A DNA stretch of 64,000 nucleotides from Acaryochloris sp. CCMEE 5410 (lineage in GTDB: Bacteria > Cyanobacteriota > Cyanobacteriia > Thermosynechococcales > Thermosynechococcaceae), in contig NZ_AFEJ02000006.1 in assembly GCF_000238775.2 (NCBI RefSeq), forward strand, positions 62,001-126,000, in the 5' to 3' direction. Below the pieces are notes generated by a model. That model saw only the letters and a program-made list of their open reading frames with translations, had not been told where the DNA came from and made no database searches. Below are positions 54,507-64,000 of this stretch, in pieces (position 1 is the stretch's first letter; each line of letters opens with the position of its first letter). Made by a program: the position numbers and the translations under genes.

Positions 54507-55001
54507 GGGTCTTGTCCTCTTTTGGTGATGCTGTAGTAAATGTACTCAAAGCCATAACTAGTAATTATTTCAGCTTGCCAGCACCAGGCGTTTATTCAAA
54601 AGGTCGAGGCCAGCCCTCCCGTACATTTGGCGCTTAATCATTTTCAGTTTGTTGTTAAATCCCTCCACTGGCCCGTTGCTCACCTCTAATGTCAGCCCAG
54701 CCTTGACTGCCTCATAGTCATCACTTAACCCTTTCGCAAAAGTCTGAAATGGCTTGAATACGCTGTTCTTTGCAAGATCCAGCCAGTTGTCCAAGTGCTG
54801 GGGTAACCGCTTTCGGACTAAGAACAAAAAGCTCTGTGTTAGCGTAATGGCATCGGATAGCTCAGGCTGTCCACTGAGTTGTATCAGAGTTTCTTCTTCT
54901 TCTAGGCAACTCATTTCGGGTTTTATTCCATAGCTCAGATCACCTAAAACCCGTTCCCTGCATAGTCTTCCAGCGTTACAGACTAAAATGACGCCAGTCA
55001 T
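54507..55001 (-). pseudogene. ISL3-type transposase C-terminal fragment with its right terminal repeat
   Basis: The frame (54570-55001) encodes the end of an ISL3-family DDE transposase: LIQLSGQPELSDAITLTQSF, then LDNWLDLAKNSVFKPFQTF, and GLTLEVSNGPVEGFNNKLKM, IKRQMYGRAGLDLLN. About 110 of some 400 residues remain. The terminal repeat, GGGTCTTGTCCTCTTTTGGT at 54507 onward, follows the stop and also occurs on the MITE at 45018-45184. The 5' part appears cut off near the IS5-type transposase. Confidence 0.82.
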
Positions 55002-55022
55002 TTAGTTTACCGTTCGTTAGGA

Positions 55023-55895
55023 GTGCAGATGCCTCAAACTAAGTCCCATAAATGGATTCCAACATTCTTAACCCTTGAGCAGTTTGAGACATTTGTCTTA
55101 CCCCATTTGCACATCGGCACTCGGGGACCTCAACCCAAGCTCTCTTTGCATGCCATCTTCAACTACATTTTGAAGTTGCTGCACTTGGGATGTCAGTGGA
55201 GTGAACTACCCATTGAAAAGGACAAAAATGGGCGACCGGAAATTCACCACTCCAGTATTTATAGAGCCTTTCGACGCTTTGAAACCCATGGGTGTTTTGA
55301 AGACATTTTCAAGGCGTCAGTCTCAATGCTTAATGAAAAAGGAAAGTTAGACACTAGCGTTATTCATGGAGATGGGACAACCACTGCAGCCAAGAAAGGC
55401 GGCGACAATCTGGGATTCAATGGCCACAAACATATGAAGGGAGACAAGGTGGTAGCCTTCTGTGATCGCAACTGCAATATCATCTCTCCATTTGTGACTG
55501 CCCCAGGTAACCGGAACGAGTCACCTCTATTCAAAACGGCACTGACGCAAGTGATGAGTACGGCCCGAACAGTAGGCATAGACTTGATTGGGACTGTCGT
55601 CAGCTTGGATGGCGTGTACGATAGTCGTGAGAATCGCAAGACCATTTTCAATCGAAGGATGGTGCCAAATATCAATGAAAATCTTCGGGGGAGAAAGACG
55701 CCAAAGCCAGGTCCTAAAAGACTGTTCGACTCATCCATCTTTCAAGAGAGATTCAATACTATTGAGCGAGTCTTTGCCTGGGAGGATAAATTCAAGCGCT
55801 TGCTACTGCGATTCGAGCGGATCAGCAAACTGCACTATGCCTTGAAAAGCTTGGCATACACGATGATCAATCTCCGTCATTTTTGCCAAGGTTAG
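55023..55895 (+). CDS. IS5-family transposase, apparently intact
   Basis: This 290-residue transposase has the N-terminal IS5/IS4-like domain (LHIGTRGPQPKLSLHAIFNY, then LGCQWSELPIEKD). The DDE pattern is HGDGTT, SLDGVYDSREN and the FNTIERVFAWEDKFKRLLLR region, with the glutamate in TIERVFAW. No frameshift is seen. I did not find matching terminal inverted repeats, so the element's exact borders are unknown. It may have cut the ISL3 fragment on its left. Confidence 0.82.
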   Translation: MQMPQTKSHKWIPTFLTLEQFETFVLPHLHIGTRGPQPKLSLHAIFNYILKLLHLGCQWSELPIEKDKNGRPEIHHSSIYRAFRRFETHGCFEDIFKASVSMLNEKGKLDTSVIHGDGTTTAAKKGGDNLGFNGHKHMKGDKVVAFCDRNCNIISPFVTAPGNRNESPLFKTALTQVMSTARTVGIDLIGTVVSLDGVYDSRENRKTIFNRRMVPNINENLRGRKTPKPGPKRLFDSSIFQERFNTIERVFAWEDKFKRLLLRFERISKLHYALKSLAYTMINLRHFCQG

Positions 55896-56059
55896 TTTCA
55901 ACTTGAAATCTATAAATTCTAGAGGTCTCTGCAACTGAGATCCAGTTCGTCATGCTTAGAAAACGGAACTATGGGGTTAATTCTCAAAGTGAGGCGATGC
56001 AATTGCCTGTTTCTTCTCTCTTTGTTGTTCATGTTAGGTTAAAAATCCGATTTGTCAGG

Positions 56060-56283
56060 TCAACTGGATAAAAACCCGAAATGAGTTGGAAGATAAGCTG
56101 CGGGCTTGTCAGGGATACAGTGCTCAAAACCTATCTGTCATTCGTCATATTGCTGCTAATTTGCTGCAGCAAGAGTCAACTGCGAAATGTGGGGTTAAGG
56201 CCAAACGGCTCAAGGCAGGTTGGGATGATGACTACCTGGTCAAGATCCTCAGCGTTGCTGCCAAGGGAATACCTTCTTCATGA
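56060..56283 (+). pseudogene. ISAs1-family transposase C-terminus, remnant
   Basis: The frame encodes NWIKTRNELEDKLRACQGYS, then AQNLSVIRHIAANLLQQEST and RLKAGWDDDYLVKILS. This matches the conserved end of ISAs1-family transposases (N-x-A-x-x-R-x-I-A-x-N-L-L and R-x-x-A-x-W-D-D-x-Y). The upstream two thirds are absent. Confidence 0.75.
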
Positions 56284-56289
56284 AGAACT

Positions 56290-56487
56290 ATGTGCGATTG
56301 CCCTGATCATCCAACCTTAAGATTTGGTGAATTTAATGCAGCTCAACGATTTTGCAAAGCGGTGGATGAAGTGAGTAACTTTTTGAGACCTCGCACTCGA
56401 ATGGCAGAATTCGTGTCACTATCTGATCGAAGAAAGAAATTCATCAAAGGAGTCAATGAACTCCAAGAATTATTCCAGGCTGCTTAA
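56290..56487 (+). pseudogene. Probable insertion-sequence remnant of uncertain family
   Basis: This 65-codon frame reads LRFGEFNAAQRFCKAVDEVS, then NFLRPRTRMAEFVSLSDRRK. It looks like a transposase C-terminal tail. I cannot assign the family. It follows directly after the ISAs1 remnant and precedes the immunity-like genes. Confidence 0.4.
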
Positions 56488-56514
56488 CAACAAAGACGAG
56501 GAAAATTGGGGGTA

Positions 56515-57282
56515 CTAATCACTATTCTCAGGGATTTGGCTAACCACTTCTGACGGATTCCACTCGGGTGCAAGCTCCCACATCCCAAATGAATTGTGGA
56601 AGTAATTATCTGGGGAATATAAGTCACAATCTTGGTGTAGAACTTTATAAACTTTTGATTCTGGAGATGTACTGAACTTATCACCATCTTTTATAAAAGG
56701 ATTTTCATTCAACAAATAGAGTAGAAATATTTCTAACAATTGAGCAGCTTCATTGGGACTAATATTGTCCTTGAGAATAGCATCGCGACAACCCAGATTA
56801 TGCATTCCACAGGAGTAATAAGTGCCATCATTACCAATGAGAGTAACATAGGCTTTATAAATAGAGAATATATCCTGTTGCATTGTGAGTGTTAACCAAT
56901 CTTGAAAACAGTGCGCAATACCAGAGGACTCAACTTTTATAGCTAATCCTCCACAGGTGAGCAGCTTGCCCGAGACTTCCATTGCCCTGTACGCTGATTC
57001 TATGGAGCCACCAGGAGCAGTTATGTATACGGTATAGGTATGAGAATCTATAGCCTCCAAATCTTGTTTATTTAGTGACTGGCGACCTGCTAAAGAAAAT
57101 GCCTTACTTAATTGAGGATCATAATCGTATACTTCAAAGTGGTAGTTTTGATTTTGCCGTAAGTCTTTAACTTGGTTTGAGCTACAAAGTAGATATTGGC
57201 TTTCATTAACCGATGAAATGATCTCTGCTTGGGTAGACCATCTCCCAGGAATACCGATAATAATATCTTCCATCTTCTTCAA
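56515..57282 (-). CDS. DUF4261-like protein, probable immunity or toxin-linked gene
   Basis: This 255-residue soluble protein has the DUF4261-like pattern TAPGGSIESAYRAMEVSGKL, then TCGGLAIKVESSGIAHCFQD. It lies on the same strand about 25 bases after the small protein that follows the giant RHS protein. Genes in this position behind polymorphic toxins are usually immunity proteins. That is inference, with no experimental link in sequence. Start ATG at 57282; a shared N-terminal MKKMxx with the next gene may be chance. Confidence 0.62.
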   Translation of the reverse strand: MKKMEDIIIGIPGRWSTQAEIISSVNESQYLLCSSNQVKDLRQNQNYHFEVYDYDPQLSKAFSLAGRQSLNKQDLEAIDSHTYTVYITAPGGSIESAYRAMEVSGKLLTCGGLAIKVESSGIAHCFQDWLTLTMQQDIFSIYKAYVTLIGNDGTYYSCGMHNLGCRDAILKDNISPNEAAQLLEIFLLYLLNENPFIKDGDKFSTSPESKVYKVLHQDCDLYSPDNYFHNSFGMWELAPEWNPSEVVSQIPENSD

Positions 57283-57307
57283 TTAATTTCAATAAATACA
57301 TTAATAG

Positions 57308-57754
57308 CTAGTTTTTAAGATAATCATAAAGTCCTTCTTTAAAAACAATAACCTCTTTAGGACGCTTATGTTTAAATAACTTAAAACTTGGAGTGATTAG
57401 AACAAACCCAAATTTATATGATACACATTCAAATCCAGTCATGATAGCTGATTCATCCATAGACTTGATCCATTCATTTAACTTCTCAAAAGATAGCCGC
57501 TTAAGTAGACTACGATTTAGAAAAATAGGATTTGCTGGCAAAAAAAGAAGTATGCGATCACAACGGTGACTGGGAGCTCTATAGACTATATGGAGACCAA
57601 GATTCCCAAAATAATCTCTAATTTCATCAGAGTCAGGATTTACAAATGTTTTAGGTAAACAGTTCAAAGCTTTGTGGACTTGTTTAGGAGTCATTCCTAG
57701 CTTAACTGGGCCAACACTCTCATATGGTTTAATAAGAAAATCCATCTTTTTCAC
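57308..57754 (-). CDS. Putative immunity protein of the RHS toxin
   Basis: This 148-residue protein has the short-domain pattern YESVGPVKLGMTPKQVHKAL, then LPKTFVNPDSDEIRDYFGNL. The GPVKLGMT-type opening is common in small immunity proteins. It lies only eight bases beyond the stop codon of the RHS giant protein, in the same direction, where cognate immunity genes normally lie. It is followed by the DUF4261-like gene. Confidence 0.6.
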   Translation of the reverse strand: MKKMDFLIKPYESVGPVKLGMTPKQVHKALNCLPKTFVNPDSDEIRDYFGNLGLHIVYRAPSHRCDRILLFLPANPIFLNRSLLKRLSFEKLNEWIKSMDESAIMTGFECVSYKFGFVLITPSFKLFKHKRPKEVIVFKEGLYDYLKN

Positions 57755-57762
57755 TCTAAGAT

Positions 57763-60700
57763 TTACCTTGGCCGAAACAAATCAGGTTCTTCTCTCATAA
57801 GTTTCTCTGTGTAGATCTCCATTTGCCTGATTCCTTCCTCATACCTATCTCCGAAAAGCCTCCTAATATTTCGAATATCCATGTTTTGTGCTTCTTTAAA
57901 CTTACCTTGTTTAATCAGCTCTGCTTGCTTTTCTCGGTATTCTATGGGATCCGCTGCTTCTTCGATATCCGTTGCTAAATTGTGGCTAGCTGTTTGTTGA
58001 TGGTCGGCCACTGTCAAGCAAATGGTTGGGGCTCTGCCATAACTAAGTTCTAGCCCATTCTTTTCAATGGCAGCCCAAGAAGGTGTGTGGTGAGCTTGGC
58101 CACCTTGATTGCTAGTGGAAACTGTAGAGTGTGAACCACCGAGATGGTGTTTTCTACCAGGCACTTTGGGTACACACCCTTCATCACACTCATCTGGATT
58201 AGGATCTAAGAAGTCTTGCCAGGACTCAATAGCAGTTTTCCACGCAAGCGCATCTAATATTCGTCGGCCTATGTCATATAAAATATTTCTTTCTGGTCCA
58301 GATGGCTCGGGATCATTACCATTATTTTCCGGTTCCGGGCGTCCATTCTGACTTGGCTCTTGTGTCTGAGGTTTAGCTTCTACATCTGGAGTAGTAGTCG
58401 GTTCTGCTGGTTTCGGTTGTGTTATGAAGCCACTAATCCTATCAGATATATCTTCTGCAATATCTTGAGAAAGCTCTCGATCAGCAGCTATTCTTGACAA
58501 TCCAATTATTGTGCCCGCTAAGATCACTTCACCAAGCTTAATACCTAAAGGAATAGCTATAAAAGCCGCATTGCCACTGGGGTCAGTAAAATTGACAGGA
58601 CTATTGAACACATATCGACTCAGATTTACATCCCCAGCACTAAACCCAATCGGATCTTCACTGATAAACTTTCCTACCCTCGCATCATAGTAACGAGCCC
58701 GGTAAAAGTACTTTCCTGTTTCTTCATCAAACTCCCGCCCCGTATAGCCAAACCGGAAGTCAGTTTCAGGATTTGTCTCACTCGTTATTTGACCAAAGCT
58801 GTCATAGGTAACATGATTGAGAACATTCCCGTCATTATCAATCACATCCCGGATAGTCCCTTGATTATCCGCTAATGCCCAACGCACCTCGCCATTGGCA
58901 ATTTCTTCAGCCAATACCTGGTCAATTTGAGGACCATGCAGATAGCGATGTGTCTGCTCGCCATTCTCATCAAATACCAGGGCAATATGGTCACCATCGT
59001 AAACAAAGCGTTCCGTCTGCTCTGATTCAGGACCATCCCCGTCTGGATCTACTGTCTTCTCTATCCGACGATCATAAACGTCATAGCCATATTCCACATC
59101 CTGGATAACATTACCTGCACTATCCTTCGTCACTACTCCCGTCAAACGATTACGATAATCCCAGGTGTATTCTGTGACTTCACCCGTAGTAATCTCCGTT
59201 CGGGTAATCCGATTGCCTTCCCCATCATAGGTATAGGTATAAGTGCCATCACTCAACAGTCGATTATTACCGCCCGTCTCATAACCAGCGTTAGTTCGAT
59301 TGCCATTGTTGTCATAGCTATAGGCTTCATCATCCTGATAGCTATGGTCAGACCCCGTATTCTGGTTACGGTCATCATAGTTATAGTCACTGGTACCATC
59401 TGGTGAGGTAAAGCGAATAATCCGATTCGCGGCATCATAGTCCCAGCGATAATCTGCAATCACCACCGAGTCCCGAGAATGAGTCAGATTCGTTAATCGG
59501 CCTGCCAAGTCGAAGGTGTAATCACTTTGAGCCACCAGTTGAGTGCCAGCCAGGTCAGCATAGCGAGTAGACCCCGTCATTTGGCTAGCCACATCATAGG
59601 CAAAGTCAACCCGTTTCTCCGTGACACCATTTCCGCTCTGGGTCAGTCGTATCACCCGGTCTAACGCATCATAGGTATATTCCTCCAAGCCAGACACTTG
59701 ACCCTCAATGGTGTCCGTCACCGTCAACATATTGTTAACGGCATCATAGGTATAGGTCAGCAAGACATTGGGAACACCCGGTGTGCCAGCATTATCAACC
59801 GTAATCAAGCGACCCGCTAAGTCATAGGTATAGGTATAGGCTGAATCAAGATCACTTATTGCCGTTAGCTGGTCCGCAGCATCATAGATGTAGCTGAAGG
59901 TCCGAATTGGATTGCCGGCTGCATCCAGCCAGATTTCCTCTGTCTGCCGATCCAGATCATCATAGGTATATTCCAACTGCCGACCATTCCGATCCGTCAT
60001 CCCAATTAAGTTATCAACGGCATCAAAGGCATAGCGACGCGTATCTCCCAGCTCATTGGTATCCGTAATTCGTCGGTCTAAGGCATCGTAGGTATAAGAG
60101 GTCGAATTGTTCTCTGGGTCCGTAATTTGAAGGAGATTCCCCACTAGGTCATAAGCATACGTCGTGACTTGACCAATAGCATCGGTTTCACTCGTTTGTC
60201 GGTCGAGTGCATCATAGCCATAGCGGGTGGTATGGCCTAGCGCATCAATGATTGCGGTAACATTTCTCACCCCGTCATATTCAGTGGTGGTGGTATGACC
60301 TAAAGCATCTGTCACACTAGTACGCAAATCACGGTCGTCGTAAGCAAAGGTCGTGACACGACCTAACTCATCCGTTACAGCAATGACATTGTCAACCGCA
60401 TCATAGGTATAGGAATGGGTATCTCCTAATGCATTGAAACGAGTCGTTTCCCGATCAAGGTCATCATATTCATACCGAGTGATGCGGCCCAACGCATCCG
60501 TTACACTGACCAGATTATCGACGGCATCATACCCAAAAGTCGTGGTGTGGTTAAGGGGGTCAGAGACGCTAGTTTGTCGATAAAGCGCATCATACTCATA
60601 CGTTGTGGTCCGATTTAGCTCATCCGTGGCAGATAGAAGGTTACCAACGGCGTCATAACTAAACCTGCTGGTCTGGTTGAGGGGGTCCGTGATACCGATT

Positions 60701-63700
60701 TGGCGATAGAGATCATCATACTCGTAGCGGGTTGTTCGACCCAACTCATCCGTCATCGACGTGATATTGCCAACCCCATCATAGGAGTAAGACATGACTC
60801 CATTCAGCGGATCAGTCACTTGAGCTAACCAATCTCGGTCGTCATAGGTAAAGGAGGTGGTTCGGCCCAACTCATCGGTAATCGCAACCACATTATCCGC
60901 CGCATCATAGGTATAGGAATGTGTATCGCCTAACGCATTGATGCGAGTTGTCTCTCGGTTAAGGGCATCGTATTCATACTGGGTGATGCGGCCCAACGCA
61001 TCTGTGACGTTAATAAGATTACCAATTGCGTCATAACCAAATCGGGTCGTGAAATTGAGGGGATCTGAGATACTCGTTTGGCGATAGAGCGCATCATATT
61101 GATAGGCCGTCGACCGACCCAATTCATCCGTCATGGACAGGAGATTCCCTACGCCATCATAGGCATAAGACATTACTCCACTGAGGGGATCCATAACCTG
61201 AGTCCGCCTGTCACGATTGTCATAGTCAAATTGGGTTGTCCGTCCCAATTCATCAACAGCAGTCGTAATATTACTGGCCTTGTCATATGTGAAACTAGAA
61301 ACACCCCCAATAGCATCATTAATTTGTACTAAACGATATAAGTCATCGTATTGAAAAGAAGTTTGATTACCATTTTCATCAATGGTCGCTAATAAATTAT
61401 CAGCAGCATCATAACTATGGGTCGAGCTTTGACCCAGAGCGTCAATAACCTTGACCAGACGATTTCGAGCATCATATTCATACTGAGTCCGATTACCTAG
61501 GGCATCAATATGAGCTGTAGCGTTGTTGCTGGCATCATACTCATATTGCGTTTCACCCCCTTCAGGGTTGATTATCCCAATCTGCCGATTCCGGCTGTCA
61601 TATAGATAGCGGGTGGTGTGATCTAATTCATCCGTGAGGGTAATTAAATTCCCTGCAGCATCATACTCATACGTTGTTTGACCGTTGAGAGCATCCGTAA
61701 CTTGAACCAATCGATCACGCTCATCGTAGACAGATTGTGTGGTGTTACCCCGAGGATCTGTCATGGCAATTAGATTGCCAGTTTCGTCATAGCTTAAGTT
61801 CGTAATAGGAGATTCTAAGGGGCCAGCACCATCAGGATCTGCTTCTATTACTCGCGTGAGCCGATTGAGAACATCATAGACTAGCTCAGTGCGGTTACCA
61901 TTCTCATCAACAATGGCTGTCTGGTTCCCCGCAGCATCATATTCGAACTGGATCACCGCTTCATCTACTGTGCCTTGAGCTACTGTTATTCGCGTATTAA
62001 GCCCCAAGTTGTTGTAATCAAAATCCGTGATTCGACCCAAGGGATCGGTAATCGTATCTATCTGACCATTAACGGTATAGGTATAGCGAGTGACGATATC
62101 GTCATCACCTCCTGCCAGACCCACGACTCGTCTTTCTGCAAGACGATTACCTGTCAGCGGGTCGATTTGATAAAACGTTTGCTCTCCTAATTCGTCCGAT
62201 ACACTTGTGAGTTGATTAAAAACTGGATCGTAGGTAAACCTCTGAAAATCGCCTTTCCCAAGGTTTGAAGGTTGGGTTTGACCTCCTTCAGTCACTGACA
62301 AATTATCAGGACTGTTCTCAGCAACGTATAGCTTAGCAGTACCCGCACTACTGAAGAATCCGCGTGGGTTTGAACTTGAGTAAATTCGGTTGGTGCCAGG
62401 ATTTTTATCAAAATATTGGGTAGCAAAGTCCAGATCCCCATCTAGATCCAGGTCAGCAACGACCAAAGACCCTGCATAGCCGCCAATGGCAAAATCTTGC
62501 CGTTGCTGAGAGAAGAAGTCTCCTTGACCATCCCCCAGGAGTACTGTGGCACTGGCATCAGTCGAATTAACTGTGACAATATCTAAGAAGCCATCTTGAT
62601 TAAAATCTCCAAGGGAAACCGCCTGTGGATTTCTACCCACCTGGAGATCTCTAACTCCTTCAGTAAACGTTCCATCTGCCTGATTGATCCAAATATCAAC
62701 GCTATTCGAAGTAGTCTTTACAATATCCAGATACAGATCGCCATTCACATCTCCCAATGCAAAGGCAGGGCCACTACTGGCATAATTCACTGAACTATTT
62801 CCATTCGCACCATAGAGGGTGGACTGGAATGATCCATCACCCTGATTCTCTAGTACAGAAAACCCACCCGCACGATGGAGAACGACAATATCTTGATTAC
62901 CATCTCGGTTCAGGTCGCCTAGTTCTAAAGAAAATGGACTAAATTCAGTTGCATAATTAACTGCATCAGCAAACGTGCCATCGCCTCTGTTTTCCAAAAC
63001 AGATATATTGTGATCTCTACTGTTGACTACCAATAAATCTAAATGGCCATCACGGTTAATATCACCTAAAGCAAGATCATTAGGAAGAATTCCCACATTA
63101 TATTGAACTGCTGGAGAATTGAAGGCTCCTCCATTGTTTAGAAAGACTGAAACATTGTTATCAAAAGCATTGGCGACGGCAATATCATCAAGCCCATCAC
63201 CATTAATATCTCCTAGCGCAATAGCGGATGGGCCGTTGCCAGTATTTAATGACCCTATTCCTTCCACCGTTATCCGGTTGAAGCGATAATTAGTGTAGAC
63301 AAGATCAGGGATCCCATCATTATCTAATTGACCGACTGCGATTGAGTTAGCAGATGCGACTGGACCAGTGGGTTCATTGGCCCTAGGTAGATTAGGCTTG
63401 GGTCTAACTTGAAAAGATCCATCCCCATTGCCAAAAGCCACCTGCATCTCACCACCCCGAAGCAGGCTGGTGCCAAGGATATCTACGGATCCATCTTGAT
63501 TTAGATCTTGTAGCTCAAAAGGTCTGAACGGGACATCGTCATAACTCACCGCAGAGAGCAATTCTCCATTAGAATCATTGAGAAAAACGGTGAGCTGATT
63601 GATAGCCGAACCAAATTGGTCTGAGCCTATAAAACTGTATGCGAGCAGATCTAAATTATTATCGCCATTAACGTCTCCAATAGTGAGTGAATTAATAGCC

Positions 63701-64000
63701 CCCTCAAAAACATAGCTTGATGGAGCCCTGAAAGTACCATCTCCTTGGTTGAATGCAACTTCAACCCTGTTGGTGTCTCGAGTAGCTGTAATTAAGTCTT
63801 CAAAGCCATCGTTATTGAGATCAGCTAGGTTGGCTGCCCCTACTAAACCACTACCTGAGTAATAAGCAGCTGCGGCAAAAGTCCCATCACCGTTATTAAT
63901 GAGTGTTGCCACCCGTTCTTCAGCACCATTCGTGTTAAATGCTACAAGATCAACATATCCATCATTATTGAGATCTTTTTGTAGAAGCTCATAAGGAGGT
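57763..64000 (-). CDS. Giant FG-GAP/VCBS-RHS (YD-repeat) polymorphic toxin, 5' end outside the window
   Basis: At least 2,078 residues are visible. The frame is open beyond a GTG at 63912 to base 64000, so the start is to the right. Residues before about 560 are FG-GAP/VCBS repeats (GDINGDGLDDIAVANAFDNN), an adhesive beta-propeller. About 570-1600 are YD repeats (DALGRITQYEYDALNR). The RHS core follows (FGYTGREFDEETGKYFYRAR, then GKFISEDPIGFSAGDVNLSR). The last 160 residues are variable, with GGQAHHTPSWAAIEK and ICLTVADHQQTASHN, an HNH/EndoVII-like nuclease pattern. It is presumably a secreted or contact-dependent toxin. The two following genes are likely immunity genes. Confidence 0.9.
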   Translation of the reverse strand, partial: PPYELLQKDLNNDGYVDLVAFNTNGAEERVATLINNGDGTFAAAAYYSGSGLVGAANLADLNNDGFEDLITATRDTNRVEVAFNQGDGTFRAPSSYVFEGAINSLTIGDVNGDNNLDLLAYSFIGSDQFGSAINQLTVFLNDSNGELLSAVSYDDVPFRPFELQDLNQDGSVDILGTSLLRGGEMQVAFGNGDGSFQVRPKPNLPRANEPTGPVASANSIAVGQLDNDGIPDLVYTNYRFNRITVEGIGSLNTGNGPSAIALGDINGDGLDDIAVANAFDNNVSVFLNNGGAFNSPAVQYNVGILPNDLALGDINRDGHLDLLVVNSRDHNISVLENRGDGTFADAVNYATEFSPFSLELGDLNRDGNQDIVVLHRAGGFSVLENQGDGSFQSTLYGANGNSSVNYASSGPAFALGDVNGDLYLDIVKTTSNSVDIWINQADGTFTEGVRDLQVGRNPQAVSLGDFNQDGFLDIVTVNSTDASATVLLGDGQGDFFSQQRQDFAIGGYAGSLVVADLDLDGDLDFATQYFDKNPGTNRIYSSSNPRGFFSSAGTAKLYVAENSPDNLSVTEGGQTQPSNLGKGDFQRFTYDPVFNQLTSVSDELGEQTFYQIDPLTGNRLAERRVVGLAGGDDDIVTRYTYTVNGQIDTITDPLGRITDFDYNNLGLNTRITVAQGTVDEAVIQFEYDAAGNQTAIVDENGNRTELVYDVLNRLTRVIEADPDGAGPLESPITNLSYDETGNLIAMTDPRGNTTQSVYDERDRLVQVTDALNGQTTYEYDAAGNLITLTDELDHTTRYLYDSRNRQIGIINPEGGETQYEYDASNNATAHIDALGNRTQYEYDARNRLVKVIDALGQSSTHSYDAADNLLATIDENGNQTSFQYDDLYRLVQINDAIGGVSSFTYDKASNITTAVDELGRTTQFDYDNRDRRTQVMDPLSGVMSYAYDGVGNLLSMTDELGRSTAYQYDALYRQTSISDPLNFTTRFGYDAIGNLINVTDALGRITQYEYDALNRETTRINALGDTHSYTYDAADNVVAITDELGRTTSFTYDDRDWLAQVTDPLNGVMSYSYDGVGNITSMTDELGRTTRYEYDDLYRQIGITDPLNQTSRFSYDAVGNLLSATDELNRTTTYEYDALYRQTSVSDPLNHTTTFGYDAVDNLVSVTDALGRITRYEYDDLDRETTRFNALGDTHSYTYDAVDNVIAVTDELGRVTTFAYDDRDLRTSVTDALGHTTTTEYDGVRNVTAIIDALGHTTRYGYDALDRQTSETDAIGQVTTYAYDLVGNLLQITDPENNSTSYTYDALDRRITDTNELGDTRRYAFDAVDNLIGMTDRNGRQLEYTYDDLDRQTEEIWLDAAGNPIRTFSYIYDAADQLTAISDLDSAYTYTYDLAGRLITVDNAGTPGVPNVLLTYTYDAVNNMLTVTDTIEGQVSGLEEYTYDALDRVIRLTQSGNGVTEKRVDFAYDVASQMTGSTRYADLAGTQLVAQSDYTFDLAGRLTNLTHSRDSVVIADYRWDYDAANRIIRFTSPDGTSDYNYDDRNQNTGSDHSYQDDEAYSYDNNGNRTNAGYETGGNNRLLSDGTYTYTYDGEGNRITRTEITTGEVTEYTWDYRNRLTGVVTKDSAGNVIQDVEYGYDVYDRRIEKTVDPDGDGPESEQTERFVYDGDHIALVFDENGEQTHRYLHGPQIDQVLAEEIANGEVRWALADNQGTIRDVIDNDGNVLNHVTYDSFGQITSETNPETDFRFGYTGREFDEETGKYFYRARYYDARVGKFISEDPIGFSAGDVNLSRYVFNSPVNFTDPSGNAAFIAIPLGIKLGEVILAGTIIGLSRIAADRELSQDIAEDISDRISGFITQPKPAEPTTTPDVEAKPQTQEPSQNGRPEPENNGNDPEPSGPERNILYDIGRRILDALAWKTAIESWQDFLDPNPDECDEGCVPKVPGRKHHLGGSHSTVSTSNQGGQAHHTPSWAAIEKNGLELSYGRAPTICLTVADHQQTASHNLATDIEEAADPIEYREKQAELIKQGKFKEAQNMDIRNIRRLFGDRYEEGIRQMEIYTEKLMREEPDLFRPR

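Noticed and set aside
58100-63000. Plus-strand ORFs opposite the RHS gene
   Set aside because: They are shadows of the YD/FG-GAP repeats with no family motif or ribosome binding sites.

Overview
The window looks like a plasmid or heavily rearranged accessory region of a cyanobacterium, plausibly an Acaryochloris-type genome. The evidence is repeated GCGATCGC (HIP1) octamers, CHAT/WD40/TPR/pentapeptide-repeat proteins, a CcaA-type carbonic anhydrase remnant, and a parA/ribbon-helix-helix partition locus flanked by short iterated repeats. No rRNA, tRNA, CRISPR array or cas gene was seen. The species assignment is inference.

Layout. 1-3.3 kb: a Tn554-like pair of tyrosine recombinases (the second runs off the left edge) beside a truncated Tn3-family transposase. 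3.6-9.5 kb: a frameshifted methyltransferase, an AraC regulator, a sterol-desaturase-family protein, a second methyltransferase, and a divergent OsmC / GlxA-type regulator pair. 9.7-12 kb: decayed DNA with an 870-bp inverted-repeat element, a carbonic anhydrase that lost its N-terminus, and an ISKra4-like remnant. 12.1-19 kb: a hybrid sensor kinase, a cyclic-nucleotide-binding protein and a P2-type cation ATPase. 19.2-23.8 kb: an Rpn-like nuclease cut by a small inverted-repeat element, integrase fragments, a tyrosine recombinase fused to a pRiA4b domain, and a HigBA-like toxin-antitoxin pair.

23.9-30.3 kb is one complete Tn7-like transposon. It has TGT...ACA ends, a perfect 5-bp CGATT duplication, a fused tnsA-tnsB gene, tnsC and one short tniQ, plus two small lipoprotein genes as cargo, and no CRISPR-Cas.

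30.3-37.9 kb is a STAND/NLR-like cluster. A CHAT-NB-ARC-WD40 protein, whose CHAT catalytic His is replaced by Arg, is followed by a CHAT-TIR gene. The CHAT-TIR gene stops on A-AAA-AAG-TAG, exactly where the downstream NB-ARC-TPR frame, which has no start codon of its own, is open in -1. A stem-loop begins 6 nt after the heptamer. This suggests programmed -1 frameshifting that would make a CHAT-TIR-NB-ARC-TPR fusion, or a one-base indel that split such a gene.

38-40.6 kb holds the partition locus. 41-64 kb is rich in secreted or polymorphic-toxin genes. It has two DUF4157 (eCIS-type) proteins with matching N-termini and different C-termini, an RTX-repeat protein, a TIR protein that is a decayed CHAT-TIR copy, a giant pentapeptide-repeat protein, and an FG-GAP/RHS giant protein with a C-terminal nuclease-like toxin followed by probable immunity genes. 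The 3' end of one unknown gene is scattered as decaying copies through this half, together with ISL3, IS5 and ISAs1 fragments and MITE-like elements.
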